Origin: Mycobacterium genavense ATCC 51234
Lineage (GTDB): Bacteria; Actinomycetota; Actinomycetes; Mycobacteriales; Mycobacteriaceae
DNA: 64,000 bases
Assembly: GCF_000526915.1 (NCBI RefSeq)
Contig: NZ_JAGZ01000009.1
Span: 1-64,000 of the forward strand
Direction: 5' to 3'
The notes beneath the pieces were generated by a model that saw nothing but the letters and a program-made list of their open reading frames with translations, searched no databases and was not told the DNA's origin. Shown piece by piece: positions 27,236 to 35,766 of this stretch. Each line of letters starts with the position of its first letter. Positions within the stretch are counted from its first letter, which is position 1. A program made the translations under genes and the position numbers.

Positions 27236-28124
27236 CTACCGACCGGACGGCGGGAAGTATTTCAACACGCCTTCTTGCACCACGGTCGCGACGATTCGGC
27301 CGGAGCGATCGAAGAAATGGCCAGTGCCCAGCCCGCGGGAATCGGCGGCCACCGGCGACGATGTCGAATACAGCACCCAGTCGTTGAAGTCGACCTGCCG
27401 GTGAAACCACACCGAATGATTGGCCGACGCGGCGAAAATGCGGTCGAAACCCCACGACAGCCCGTGCGTGGTGATCACCGAATCCAGCACCGTGGTGTCC
27501 GAGGAGTACACCATCGTCGCGGTGTGCAGCACCGGATCGTCGGGCACCGAACCCAGCGCCTTGAGCCACACCCGGTTGTGCGGTAACCGTTCACCCTTGT
27601 CCCGCATCACCCACGCCGGATCGTTGGTATAGCGCCATTCGATCGGCTGCAGCGCGTCGACGAAGTGCGGGACGGTTTCCTCGTAGCCGCGCAACAGGTC
27701 ACGTAGCGGCGGCTGATCGTGGGCTTCGCCCACCTGCGGCGGCTGCACGCCGTGCTCGAGACCCCGCCCGCCGGACATGTAGGCGATCATCGCCGAGGAC
27801 AACAGCACCCCGTCCTGCACGGCGTCGACGCGGCGGTTGGCGAAGCGGCGCTCGTCGCGCAACCGGCAGACGTGGAATTCGATGTCCTTGGTCGTGTCGC
27901 CGCCGTTGATGAAGTACACCGAGAGCGCGCTGGGCGGCAGATCGCCGCGGACCAGGCTGCGGCTGCCCGCGACGAACGATTGCGCCATCAGCTGCCCGCC
28001 GAAGGTCCGCATCGGGTTCTTGCTGGGATGGGAACCCGACGAACAGGTCGTCACCCAGGCGATTGAGGTCCAGGACCGCCAGCAAATCGTCGAAGTCGGT
28101 ATTCGGCTGATCGCCGGCCAGCAC
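27236..28124 (-). pseudogene. tesB: acyl-CoA thioesterase II, frameshifted
   Basis: Homologue of Rv1618/TesB1: a double-hotdog acyl-CoA thioesterase. GTG 28124 has a strong ribosome-binding site (ACAAGGAGAGCCC) and begins VLAGDQPNTDFDDLLAVLDL. After LFVG the frame changes; one extra G at 28035-28037 explains it, restoring SHPSKNPMRTFGGQLMAQS. The rest is intact, with the C-terminal hotdog ending LKYFPPSGR. It lies 16 bases downstream of pyk in the same direction, as in M. tuberculosis. Confidence 0.88.
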
Positions 28125-28140
28125 GGGCTCTCCTTGTGGG

Positions 28141-29559
28141 TTAGAGGTCGTCCTCCCCGATGCGGTGGACGTGGATCAAGTTGGTTGACCCTACTGTGCC
28201 AGGTGGGGCGCCGGCGACGATCACCACCAGGTCCCCCCGCTTGTATCGGCCCAGCTCGAGCAGCGATTTGTCGGCCTGACGGATCATCTCGTCGGTGGAA
28301 TCCATGATGGGCACGATGAACGTCTCGGTGCCCCACGTCATCGCCAGCTGGCTGCGCACCTCCGGCCATGCGGTGAAGGCGAGCAGCGGCAACGGGGTGT
28401 GCAGGCGCGCCAACCGCTTCACGGTGTCGCCGGACTGCGTGAACGCGACCAGTGCCTTGGCGTCGAGCCGCTCGCCGATGTCGCGGGCGGCATAGGAGAT
28501 GACTCCCCGCTTGGTGCGCGGCACGTGGGTCAGCGGCGGGGCGGCCGTCGAGTTGTCCTCGACGGCGGTCACGATGCGCGCCATGGTGCGGACCGCGGCC
28601 AGCGGGTACTTGCCCACCGAGGTCTCCCCGGACAGCATCACCGCGTCGGCGCCGTCGAGCACGGCGTTGGCGACGTCGGAGGCCTCGGCGCGGGTGGGCC
28701 GCGAGCTTTCGATCATCGACTCGAGCATCTGGGTAGCGACGATGACGGGTTTCGCGTTCTCCCGGGCCATCTGAATGGCCCGCTTCTGTACCAGCGGAAC
28801 CTCTTCCAGCGGCAGCTCGACGCCGAGGTCGCCACGGGCCACCATGATGCCGTCGAAGGCCAGCACGATCGCTTCGAGGTTGTCGACGGCTTCGGGCTTC
28901 TCCAGTTTGGCGATCACCGGCACCCGCCGGCCGATCCGATCCATCACCTCGTGCACCAGTTCGACGTCCGACGGCGAGCGCACGAACGACAGCGCGACCA
29001 GGTCGACGCCCAGGTCCAGCGCGAAGGTCAGATCGTCAATGTCCTTGTCCGACAACGCCGGTGCGGACACGTTCATCCCGGGCAGCGACATGCCCTTGTT
29101 GTTGCTCACCGGGCCGCCCTCGACGACGGTGCAGACGACGTCGTCTCCGTCGATGGCCTCGACGACGAGCCCGACCTTGCCGTCGTCGACGAGGACCCGG
29201 TCACCGACCGCGGCGTCCTTCGACAGCGTCTTGTAGGTGGTCGATACCCGGTCGTGGGTTCCTTCGCAGTCTTCGACGGTGATCCGGATCGTTTCGCCGT
29301 CGGCCCAGTAGGTCGAGCCCGTGGCGAAGCGCCCGAGCCTGATCTTCGGGCCTTGCAGGTCGGCGAGCACCCCGACAGCGCGCCCGGTGGCATCCGAGGC
29401 GGCACGTACCCGCTCGTACGCGGCCTTGTGATCGGCATAGTTGCCGTGGCTGAAGTTCATTCGGGCGACGTCCATTCCAGCCTCGACTAGCGCCAGAGTC
29501 AGCTCGTCCGTCTGGGTCGCAGGGCCGAGGGTGCAGACGATCTTCCCGCGTCTACTCAC
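28141..29559 (-). CDS. pyk: pyruvate kinase
   Basis: Pyruvate kinase, 472 residues, catalysing the final step of glycolysis. The sequence begins MSRRGKIVCTLGPAT; NFSHGNYADH and RGDLGVELPLEEVP are barrel motifs, IAKLEKPEAVDN holds the catalytic Lys, and VMLSGETSVGKYP is present; the C-terminal allosteric domain follows. Length equals that of the M. tuberculosis enzyme. It is intact, transcribed toward tesB. Confidence 0.97.
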   Translation of the reverse strand: MSRRGKIVCTLGPATQTDELTLALVEAGMDVARMNFSHGNYADHKAAYERVRAASDATGRAVGVLADLQGPKIRLGRFATGSTYWADGETIRITVEDCEGTHDRVSTTYKTLSKDAAVGDRVLVDDGKVGLVVEAIDGDDVVCTVVEGGPVSNNKGMSLPGMNVSAPALSDKDIDDLTFALDLGVDLVALSFVRSPSDVELVHEVMDRIGRRVPVIAKLEKPEAVDNLEAIVLAFDGIMVARGDLGVELPLEEVPLVQKRAIQMARENAKPVIVATQMLESMIESSRPTRAEASDVANAVLDGADAVMLSGETSVGKYPLAAVRTMARIVTAVEDNSTAAPPLTHVPRTKRGVISYAARDIGERLDAKALVAFTQSGDTVKRLARLHTPLPLLAFTAWPEVRSQLAMTWGTETFIVPIMDSTDEMIRQADKSLLELGRYKRGDLVVIVAGAPPGTVGSTNLIHVHRIGEDDL

Positions 29560-29657
29560 GCCGAACAGCTTAGTCGTGCGGTCGGTTACCGGGGTGACCC
29601 GAAGGTGACCGCGCGTTGAGCCACCGGGAAATCACCACGCCGCGTTTTGGTGCCCGG

Positions 29658-30080
29658 CTACCCGCCGAGCATCGTCGGAACCAGCGGAAACCCGGGCACG
29701 TTGCGCAGCACCGTCCACGCGATCGCGGCGACAGTGATCGTTATCACCGCCGGCATGGGCAGCAATGGTTGCCGACTCTGCCGCCACCGCAGCAACAGAA
29801 ACCCGGCCAACACCGGGAGACCGACCAGCACGAAGACGTTGTCGTAGACGCTGGCCGCCAGGTGTCCGTGCAGCAGGTCATGGGTCATCCGAAGCCCGCC
29901 ACACAAGGGGCAATCCCAGCCGGTGAGCCATTTGAACGGGCAGTGCGGGTAGGCCGAATTCGCGTCGTGCGGGTCTACCGACCCGACATAGCCGAGCGCC
30001 GCGGCCAGCAGCAGGCCGGTACCGGCGGCGATGTAGCGGCCGGGGTGACGAGCCGTGCGGGAGGCCGAGTCAGGTTCCAT
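29658..30080 (-). CDS. DUF2752 membrane protein
   Basis: A 140-residue homologue of Rv1616. The DUF2752 signature is DCPLCGGLRMTHDLLHG, a Cys pair with a following His beside the membrane, and three to four hydrophobic segments. Function is unknown; this family is frequently paired with TM2-domain proteins, as it is here. Its start overlaps the end of the TM2 gene by 11 bases, so the two are co-translated. Confidence 0.88.
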   Translation of the reverse strand: MEPDSASRTARHPGRYIAAGTGLLLAAALGYVGSVDPHDANSAYPHCPFKWLTGWDCPLCGGLRMTHDLLHGHLAASVYDNVFVLVGLPVLAGFLLLRWRQSRQPLLPMPAVITITVAAIAWTVLRNVPGFPLVPTMLGG

Positions 30081-30459
30081 CGCGCAGCGGTCGACCGTGT
30101 GGGTCGTTGACTTTGTCGGTCAAGATCAGGATGGCGTCGACGATGCTCCAGATCAGACCGATTCCGCAGGTCAGCAGGCCCACGAGCAGTTGTGCGACGC
30201 CCAGCCCGATGTCGCCGATGTAGAAGCGGCCGATTCCGCCGATGCCGACCAGGCTGAGCAGCTGCAGCAGACCGGCGATGGTCTTCGACTTGTCCGAATA
30301 CGGCAGTCCCGTCACCGGGTGACGGCCGTACGGCGCCGCCGGGTCGTAGCCGCCTGCGCCCGGGTACGGCTGGTGTTGCGGGTACGGCGGTGGGTATCCC
30401 GACGGCTGCGGTGGTGGTGCGCCTGGGTTTGGGCCATCGCTCCACGACGGTTCGGTCAC
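30070..30459 (-). CDS. TM2-domain protein
   Basis: A 129-residue homologue of Rv1615. The N-terminal 50 residues are Pro/Gly/Tyr-rich and disordered (PPYPQHQPYPGAGGYDP). The rest is a TM2 domain: two membrane helices joined by a short acidic turn, with GRFYIGDIGLGVAQLL and WSIVDAILIL. Role is unknown. Gene order lgt-TM2-DUF2752 is as in M. tuberculosis. Confidence 0.88.
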   Translation of the reverse strand: MTEPSWSDGPNPGAPPPQPSGYPPPYPQHQPYPGAGGYDPAAPYGRHPVTGLPYSDKSKTIAGLLQLLSLVGIGGIGRFYIGDIGLGVAQLLVGLLTCGIGLIWSIVDAILILTDKVNDPHGRPLRDGT

Positions 30460-30500
30460 CGCTTCAGCATGCCAGATGAACAGGCTGTACCCAGGGCTTG

Positions 30501-32057
30501 CTAGCCGCGCGAACGCCTGCTCCGCCGTCGCAGGGCCCAGCGACGGCGCGTTCCCGTGTCGTCGCCGCCGCTGGTTGTCCCGGGCGTTTCGCCCGCGGGT
30601 TCTTCCGGCGTCACGTCGCCGGCCTCAGCTTCGGGCTCGGGCTCGCTCTCGTCGGTTTCGGCGGCCTCGTCCGGCTCCGGTTCGCTCTCGTCGGGCTCGG
30701 CGGTCTCGGCGGTCTCGGGATCGGCGTCCAGTTTTTCGGCGTCGGATGCCTCGGGTTCTTGGGTCTCGGTTTCTTGAGCCTCAGTTTCTTCGGGCGCTGG
30801 TTCCTCGGCGCCTGCCTCTTCAGGCTCGGCCGCTTGGGCCTCTTCCGCTTCCGGCTCTGCTACCGCTTCCGGTGCGGGCTGTTCGGCTGCAGGCTCCTCG
30901 GTTCCGGGTTCCTCGAGTTCTGCCTCCGGCTCCTCGGCTTCCGGCTCGGCCGCTTCAGACTCCTCGGCTTCGGGTTCTTTGGTCTCTGCAGGCTCCTCAG
31001 CCTCTTCGCCTCCCGACTCGTCAACCTTCGCCGTTTCGACCGACCCCGCGGAAGCGTCCGCACCGGCCGCATCCGCCCTGGCAGCAGTCGCGGCCACCGA
31101 AGCCGCGGCCACACCGGCCGGTTCCTCCGCCGGCTCTTTTTCGGGCTCGGATTTCTCCTCAGCCGCATAATCCTTGCCACGCAAACTCTCGGGATCTTCG
31201 CGGCCCTTGGGCGCCAAAACGCGGCCCTTGGGCGCCAAAACGATGTACACGACGGCGCCGATGAACACGAAAGTCGATGTGAACGAGTTGATCCGGATAC
31301 CGGCGATATGCGTGGCCGTATCGTCACGCAGCAGCTCGACCCAGAAGCGCCCCACGCAGTAGAGCGCGACGTAGCTGGCAAACAGCCGTCCGTGACCGAT
31401 CGCGTAGCGGCGGTCGATGTAGATCAGAATCACGGAAACCAGGACGTTCCACAGCAATTCGTACAGAAACGTCGGCTGCACGACGACCGCGAGCTGCCCG
31501 GTCGACACCCCGTCAAGCGAATGCGGGTCGATGTAGCCCGAGGGATCGCGGCGATAGAAGATCTCCAGACCCCACGGCAACGTGGTTTCCCGGCCGTACA
31601 GCTCCTGGTTGAAGTAATTGCCGAGCCGACCGATGGCTTGGGCCAAGATGACTCCCGGGGCGAGGGCGTCGAGGAAGGCCGGCAACGGCATTCCTCGCCG
31701 CCGGCAACCGATCCACGCCCCGAGCACACCGAGCGCGACCGCGCCCCAAATGCCCAAACCGCCGTCCCAGATCCGCGCCGCCGCGCCGAACCCGGCACCA
31801 CCCGGACCCCAATACGTCCGCCAGTCGGTGGCCAGGTGATAGAGCCGGCCGCCGATCAACCCGAACGGCACCACCCACAGCGCGATGTCGTAAATCACCC
31901 CGCGCTGCCCGCCGCGCGCTGCCCAGCGCCGGTCGCCGATCATCAGCGCGACGACGATTCCGGCAATGATGAACATCGCGTATGCGCGAATCGGCAACGG
32001 CCCAAGGTGCCAGACACCTTGCGGTGGGCTAGGGAAATACGTGGGCAGCATCGTCAT
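30501..32057 (-). CDS. lgt: prolipoprotein diacylglyceryl transferase with long acidic tail
   Basis: Transfers diacylglycerol from phosphatidylglycerol to the lipobox cysteine of lipoproteins. Residues 1-280 are the seven-helix enzyme with the Lgt signature IGRLGNYFNQELYG and a GHGRLFASY segment. Residues of about 285-518 form a Glu/Ala/Pro-rich acidic tail, ending in an Arg-rich RRRWALRRRSRRSRG. M. tuberculosis Lgt also has a C-terminal extension; this one is longer. A VLAPKGR heptad is doubled at the domain junction by a 21-base tandem repeat. The start overlaps the trpA stop as ATGA. Confidence 0.95.
   Translation of the reverse strand: MTMLPTYFPSPPQGVWHLGPLPIRAYAMFIIAGIVVALMIGDRRWAARGGQRGVIYDIALWVVPFGLIGGRLYHLATDWRTYWGPGGAGFGAAARIWDGGLGIWGAVALGVLGAWIGCRRRGMPLPAFLDALAPGVILAQAIGRLGNYFNQELYGRETTLPWGLEIFYRRDPSGYIDPHSLDGVSTGQLAVVVQPTFLYELLWNVLVSVILIYIDRRYAIGHGRLFASYVALYCVGRFWVELLRDDTATHIAGIRINSFTSTFVFIGAVVYIVLAPKGRVLAPKGREDPESLRGKDYAAEEKSEPEKEPAEEPAGVAAASVAATAARADAAGADASAGSVETAKVDESGGEEAEEPAETKEPEAEESEAAEPEAEEPEAELEEPGTEEPAAEQPAPEAVAEPEAEEAQAAEPEEAGAEEPAPEETEAQETETQEPEASDAEKLDADPETAETAEPDESEPEPDEAAETDESEPEPEAEAGDVTPEEPAGETPGTTSGGDDTGTRRRWALRRRSRRSRG
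31200..31241 (-). repeat. 21-bp in-frame tandem duplication within lgt
   Basis: Two identical 21-base copies (31200-31220, 31221-31241) encode a doubled VLAPKGR heptapeptide where the last membrane helix meets the acidic tail. It is a second short tandem duplication in the window; unlike the one in cydA it keeps the frame. Confidence 0.9.
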
Positions 32058-32860
32058 GATGTCGACACTCGCACACCTTCGGCCAATTCCTGGGTCAAGG
32101 CACGCAAGCTAGGCAGACCGTCGGTGAGCGCCGATACCAAAGCCGAACCGACGATCACCCCGTCGGCGTAGGCGCCGATCTGCGCCGCCTGCTCGCGCGA
32201 TCGCACGCCCAGGCCCACGCCAACCGGGATTTCGGACACCGCTTTGACCCTGCTCACCAACTCGGGAGCGGCGTTCGACACCGCATCACGGGCCCCGGTC
32301 ACTCCCATCGTCGAGGCGGCGTAGACGAATCCGCGCGACGCCTCGATCGTGGTCACCAGGCGCTGCGGTGTCGACGACGGCGCGACCAGAAAGATCCGAT
32401 CCAGGTGATGTGCCTCGGATGCGGCCATCCACTCGTCGGCTTCATCGGGGATCAGGTCCGGCGTGATGAGCCCGTGCCCGCCCGCCGCTGCCAGGTCCCG
32501 CGCGAAGGCGTCAACCCCGTAACGCAGCACCGGGTTCCAGTACGTCATGACCACCGCGCGACCACCGGCCAAGCTGATCGCCTCGACCGCGGCCAACGTG
32601 TCGCGCACCCGCACTCCCCCGCGCAGCGCGGCCTCGGTGGCCCTGGCGATGGTCGGGCCGTCCATACCGGGATCCGAATACGGAACCCCCACTTCGATGA
32701 GGTCGCAACCCGATTCGGCCAGCGCGGTCATCGCGTCCACCGACGTCCGCACGTCGGGGTAGCCCGTCGACAGATAGCCGATCAGCGCGGCGCGGTTTTC
32801 GGTCCGGCACGCGTCGAAAAGCGGTGCCAGCCTGCTGGCTTGGCTCTGCTCCACCGTCAT
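32054..32860 (-). CDS. trpA: tryptophan synthase alpha chain
   Basis: Cleaves indole-glycerol phosphate to indole, passed to TrpB. 268 residues, TIM barrel. The catalytic Glu lies in LIEVGVPYSDPGMDGPTI and the second acid in LITPDLIPDEADEW; phosphate loop VGLGVRS and DGVIVGSALV. ATG 32860 overlaps the trpB stop (ATGA) and its own stop overlaps lgt. Intact. Confidence 0.97.
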   Translation of the reverse strand: MTVEQSQASRLAPLFDACRTENRAALIGYLSTGYPDVRTSVDAMTALAESGCDLIEVGVPYSDPGMDGPTIARATEAALRGGVRVRDTLAAVEAISLAGGRAVVMTYWNPVLRYGVDAFARDLAAAGGHGLITPDLIPDEADEWMAASEAHHLDRIFLVAPSSTPQRLVTTIEASRGFVYAASTMGVTGARDAVSNAAPELVSRVKAVSEIPVGVGLGVRSREQAAQIGAYADGVIVGSALVSALTDGLPSLRALTQELAEGVRVSTS

Positions 32861-34125
32861 CGCTTGTCCAGGGAGTCCATCAGACCGAACCATTTCGCCG
32901 CCGTCTCGACGTCCTTGTCGCCGCGGCCGGACAGGTTCACCACAATGACTGCGCCGCTGCCCAATTCGTTGCCGAGCTGGACGGCACCGGCGACGGCGTG
33001 CGCGGATTCGATGGCCGGGATGATGCCTTCGGTCCGGCACAACAGGCGAAACGCGTCCATCGCCTCGGCGTCGGTGATCGGCCGGTACTCGGCGCGCCCG
33101 GTCTGCCGGAGCCACGCGTGCTCCGGCCCCACTCCGGGGTAGTCCAAACCCGCTGAAATCGAATGGGACTCGATCGTCTGCCCGTCTTCGTCCTGCAGCA
33201 GATACGAAAACGACCCCTGGAAGGCACCGGGTGAACCACCGGTGAATGTCGCCGCGTGCCTGCCGGTCTCAACACCGTCACCAGCGGCCTCGTAACCGAT
33301 CAGCCGCACACCGGGGTCGTCGATGAACGCGTGAAAGATTCCGATCGCGTTGGATCCCCCGCCGACGCACGCCGTCACGGCGTCGGGCAGCCGGCCGGCC
33401 TGCGTTTGGATCTGCGCGCGCGCCTCCAGACCGATGATGCGCTGAAAATCGCGCACCATCGTCGGGAACGGGTGCGGCCCCGCCGCGGTGCCGAAGCAGT
33501 AGTAGGTGCTGTCGGCGTTGGTGACCCAATCCCGGAACGCCTCGTTGATGGCGTCCTTCAGTGTTTGCGATCCCGTGTCGACCGAGACGACCTCGGAGCC
33601 CAGCAGTCGCATCCGCGCCACGTTGAGCGCTTGGCGCGCCGTGTCGACGGCGCCCATGTAGATCACACACTCCAGGCCGAGCAACGCGCAGGCGGTGGCC
33701 GTGGCCACGCCGTGCTGGCCGGCGCCGGTCTCGGCGATCACCCGGGTCTTGCCCATTCTCTTGGCCAGCAACGCCTGTCCCAGGACGTTGTTGATCTTGT
33801 GAGAACCGGTGTGGTTCAAGTCTTCTCGCTTGAGAAACAGCCGCGCGGAGCCGGCGTGCTGGCTCAGGCGAGTGGCCTCGTAAAGCGGCGACGGCCGGCC
33901 CGCGTAGTTGGCCTGCAAATCGTCCAGCAAATCCAGGAATTCGGGGTTGACGCGTTCCTTCTCGTAGGCGGCGGTGACTTCTTCGATCACCGCCATCAAC
34001 GCCTCGGCGACGTAGCGCCCGCCGAACACGCCGAAATGCCCACCCGCGTCGGGATCGTGCCGGGTGGGTTCGGAAATCGCCGCACTGGAAAGCGGAAGGG
34101 CTGGGCGAGTCAGATCCACCATCAC
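32857..34125 (-). CDS. trpB: tryptophan synthase beta chain
   Basis: PLP enzyme joining indole and serine. 422 residues. The PLP lysine is in LNHTGSHKINNVLGQALLA; the phosphate-binding loop is CVGGGSNAIGIF; ETGAGQHGVATAT is present. Start MMVDLTRPALPLSS fits mycobacterial TrpB; the second ATG (34122) is equally possible. It overlaps trpA and lies 60 bases downstream of trpC. Confidence 0.97.
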   Translation of the reverse strand: MMVDLTRPALPLSSAAISEPTRHDPDAGGHFGVFGGRYVAEALMAVIEEVTAAYEKERVNPEFLDLLDDLQANYAGRPSPLYEATRLSQHAGSARLFLKREDLNHTGSHKINNVLGQALLAKRMGKTRVIAETGAGQHGVATATACALLGLECVIYMGAVDTARQALNVARMRLLGSEVVSVDTGSQTLKDAINEAFRDWVTNADSTYYCFGTAAGPHPFPTMVRDFQRIIGLEARAQIQTQAGRLPDAVTACVGGGSNAIGIFHAFIDDPGVRLIGYEAAGDGVETGRHAATFTGGSPGAFQGSFSYLLQDEDGQTIESHSISAGLDYPGVGPEHAWLRQTGRAEYRPITDAEAMDAFRLLCRTEGIIPAIESAHAVAGAVQLGNELGSGAVIVVNLSGRGDKDVETAAKWFGLMDSLDKR

Positions 34126-34185
34126 CAGTGCGCAACGCGGAGATGGCTCATGGGGTTCAACGTTACAACGCGGGGCTCTTGATAA

Positions 34186-35004
34186 CTAACGAGCCGGTTT
34201 CGGACAGGACGGATGGGTGCCCGCGGTCACCAGATCGGCGACCGCGGCACGCGGGTCGCCACTTTTGACCAGACCCTCACCGACGAGGACCGCGTCAGCG
34301 CCGGCACCGGCATAGGCCAACAGGTCCGCGGTCCCCCGCACACCGGATTCGGCGATCCGGATCACGTTGCTGGGCAGCCCGGGTGCGATCCGCGAGAAGC
34401 TGTCCCGGTCCACCTCCAGCGTCTTGAGATCGCGGGCATTGACCCCGATCACGTTGGCACCGGCCGTGAGCGCGCGATCCGCCTCTTCTTCGGTGTGCAC
34501 CTCGACAAGCGCTGCCATGCCTAGCGATTCGGTGCGGTCGAGCATCGCGGCCAACGCCGACTGCTCCAGCGCGGCGACGATCAGCAGCAACATGTCGGCA
34601 CCGTGCGCGCGCGCCTCGTGGATCTGATAGGGCTGCACCACAAAGTCTTTGCGCAAGACCGGGATCGACACGGCGGCGCGAACCGCATCGAGGTCGTCGA
34701 GCGAGCCCTGAAAGCGCCGCTCCTCGGTCAACACGCTGATGATCCGGGCGCCGCCGTCTTCGTAGGCCTGGGCCAGCTTGGCCGGATCGGCAATGGGCGC
34801 TAGCGGACCCGCCGACGGGCTGGCCCGCTTGATTTCGGCGATGACGCCGATGCCGGGCTCACGCAACGCCGCCATCACGTTCAGTGCGGGAGGTGCCGCC
34901 GCGGCGGCCGCCTTGATCTCGGGAAGCGGGATACGGGCTTCGCGCGCAGCAACATCGGCCCGAACTCCCTCGAGGATGGAGTCAAGGACAGTCGCCGGAC
35001 TCAT
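34186..35004 (-). CDS. trpC: indole-3-glycerol-phosphate synthase
   Basis: Closes the indole ring of CdRP. 272 residues; motifs AEIKRASPSAGP, VLRKDFVVQPYQIHEARA, GVNARDLKTLEVD and AESGVRG. The operon contains no trpF; the preceding step should be done by the bifunctional HisA/PriA encoded at 41 kb. Intact. Confidence 0.96.
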   Translation of the reverse strand: MSPATVLDSILEGVRADVAAREARIPLPEIKAAAAAAPPALNVMAALREPGIGVIAEIKRASPSAGPLAPIADPAKLAQAYEDGGARIISVLTEERRFQGSLDDLDAVRAAVSIPVLRKDFVVQPYQIHEARAHGADMLLLIVAALEQSALAAMLDRTESLGMAALVEVHTEEEADRALTAGANVIGVNARDLKTLEVDRDSFSRIAPGLPSNVIRIAESGVRGTADLLAYAGAGADAVLVGEGLVKSGDPRAAVADLVTAGTHPSCPKPAR

Positions 35005-35106
35005 ACCTGTCGTTTCCCTTCCACATGTCGCTCACGGTCACCTAACCGGTTTCGAGCCGATTTCGACGACGTCAATGAAGGGTAGCGACCGTCGGCTCGC
35101 GACCCG

Positions 35107-35766
35107 TCACCGACCCTCGGTGTCAGACCCGCGGGGCCGATCGGTCGGGTCGTGCCCCTCATCGAGTGCGTCCCAGATCATCCGCTCCGACATCTCTGGG
35201 GCCCCCGGCTGCTCCAGCATCGCCCCGTCGGCGCCCTCGCGTCTCGCGATTGAGCGGCGGGTCGCCGGCGCGACGTACTTTTTTGCCCTGGCGCGCGCCG
35301 ACATCGCCGACCGCATCAACAGCACGGCCGCGACCAACGTGCACACCGCGGCGCCCACCGCGAACCCCGCTCCGGCGTAGCGGCGCTCGCTGCCCACTAG
35401 CGTCACCAGCGAAATGTGGGCCAGTTCGGTCGCCCGCACCGCTACGTCCGGCAACGCCCACAGGCTGACGCCCAGATAGCCGATCGCCAGGCTGATCACG
35501 GCCAGCAACCCCGCCACCGCGCGCAGCGCCCAGCCGTGCACCGCCAGCGCCGCGACGGCCGTGGCCAGCATCAGCAGCGCCAACGGCAGCAGGGCCGTCG
35601 ACCACTCCGCACCGGCCAGGATCACCTGCTTGGGCGGCCCCAGCCCGTCGAACGACCGGATCACCACCCACGGCAGCCGCGAGGCCGTCCACAACAGGCC
35701 CGCGGCGACGACGAGCAGCAGCTGGGCGACGCCGATCGTCAGCCGGGCCCGCCGGGCATCAGCCAT
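35107..35766 (-). CDS. trp-operon-associated membrane protein
   Basis: A 219-residue membrane protein of the Trp_oprn_chp family (homologue of Rv1610) found within actinobacterial trp operons. Four hydrophobic segments are followed by a basic and then acidic cytosolic tail (ARARAKKYVAPATRRSIARR). Role is unproven. ATG 35766 (MADARRARLTIG) overlaps the trpE stop by eight bases, supporting co-translation; the extra upstream frame is not conserved. Confidence 0.92.
   Translation of the reverse strand: MADARRARLTIGVAQLLLVVAAGLLWTASRLPWVVIRSFDGLGPPKQVILAGAEWSTALLPLALLMLATAVAALAVHGWALRAVAGLLAVISLAIGYLGVSLWALPDVAVRATELAHISLVTLVGSERRYAGAGFAVGAAVCTLVAAVLLMRSAMSARARAKKYVAPATRRSIARREGADGAMLEQPGAPEMSERMIWDALDEGHDPTDRPRGSDTEGR

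Noticed and set aside
30476..31264. Plus-strand Arg/Pro-rich frame opposite the lgt tail
   Set aside because: It mirrors the Glu/Ala/Pro repeats of Lgt; no start signal or family features.
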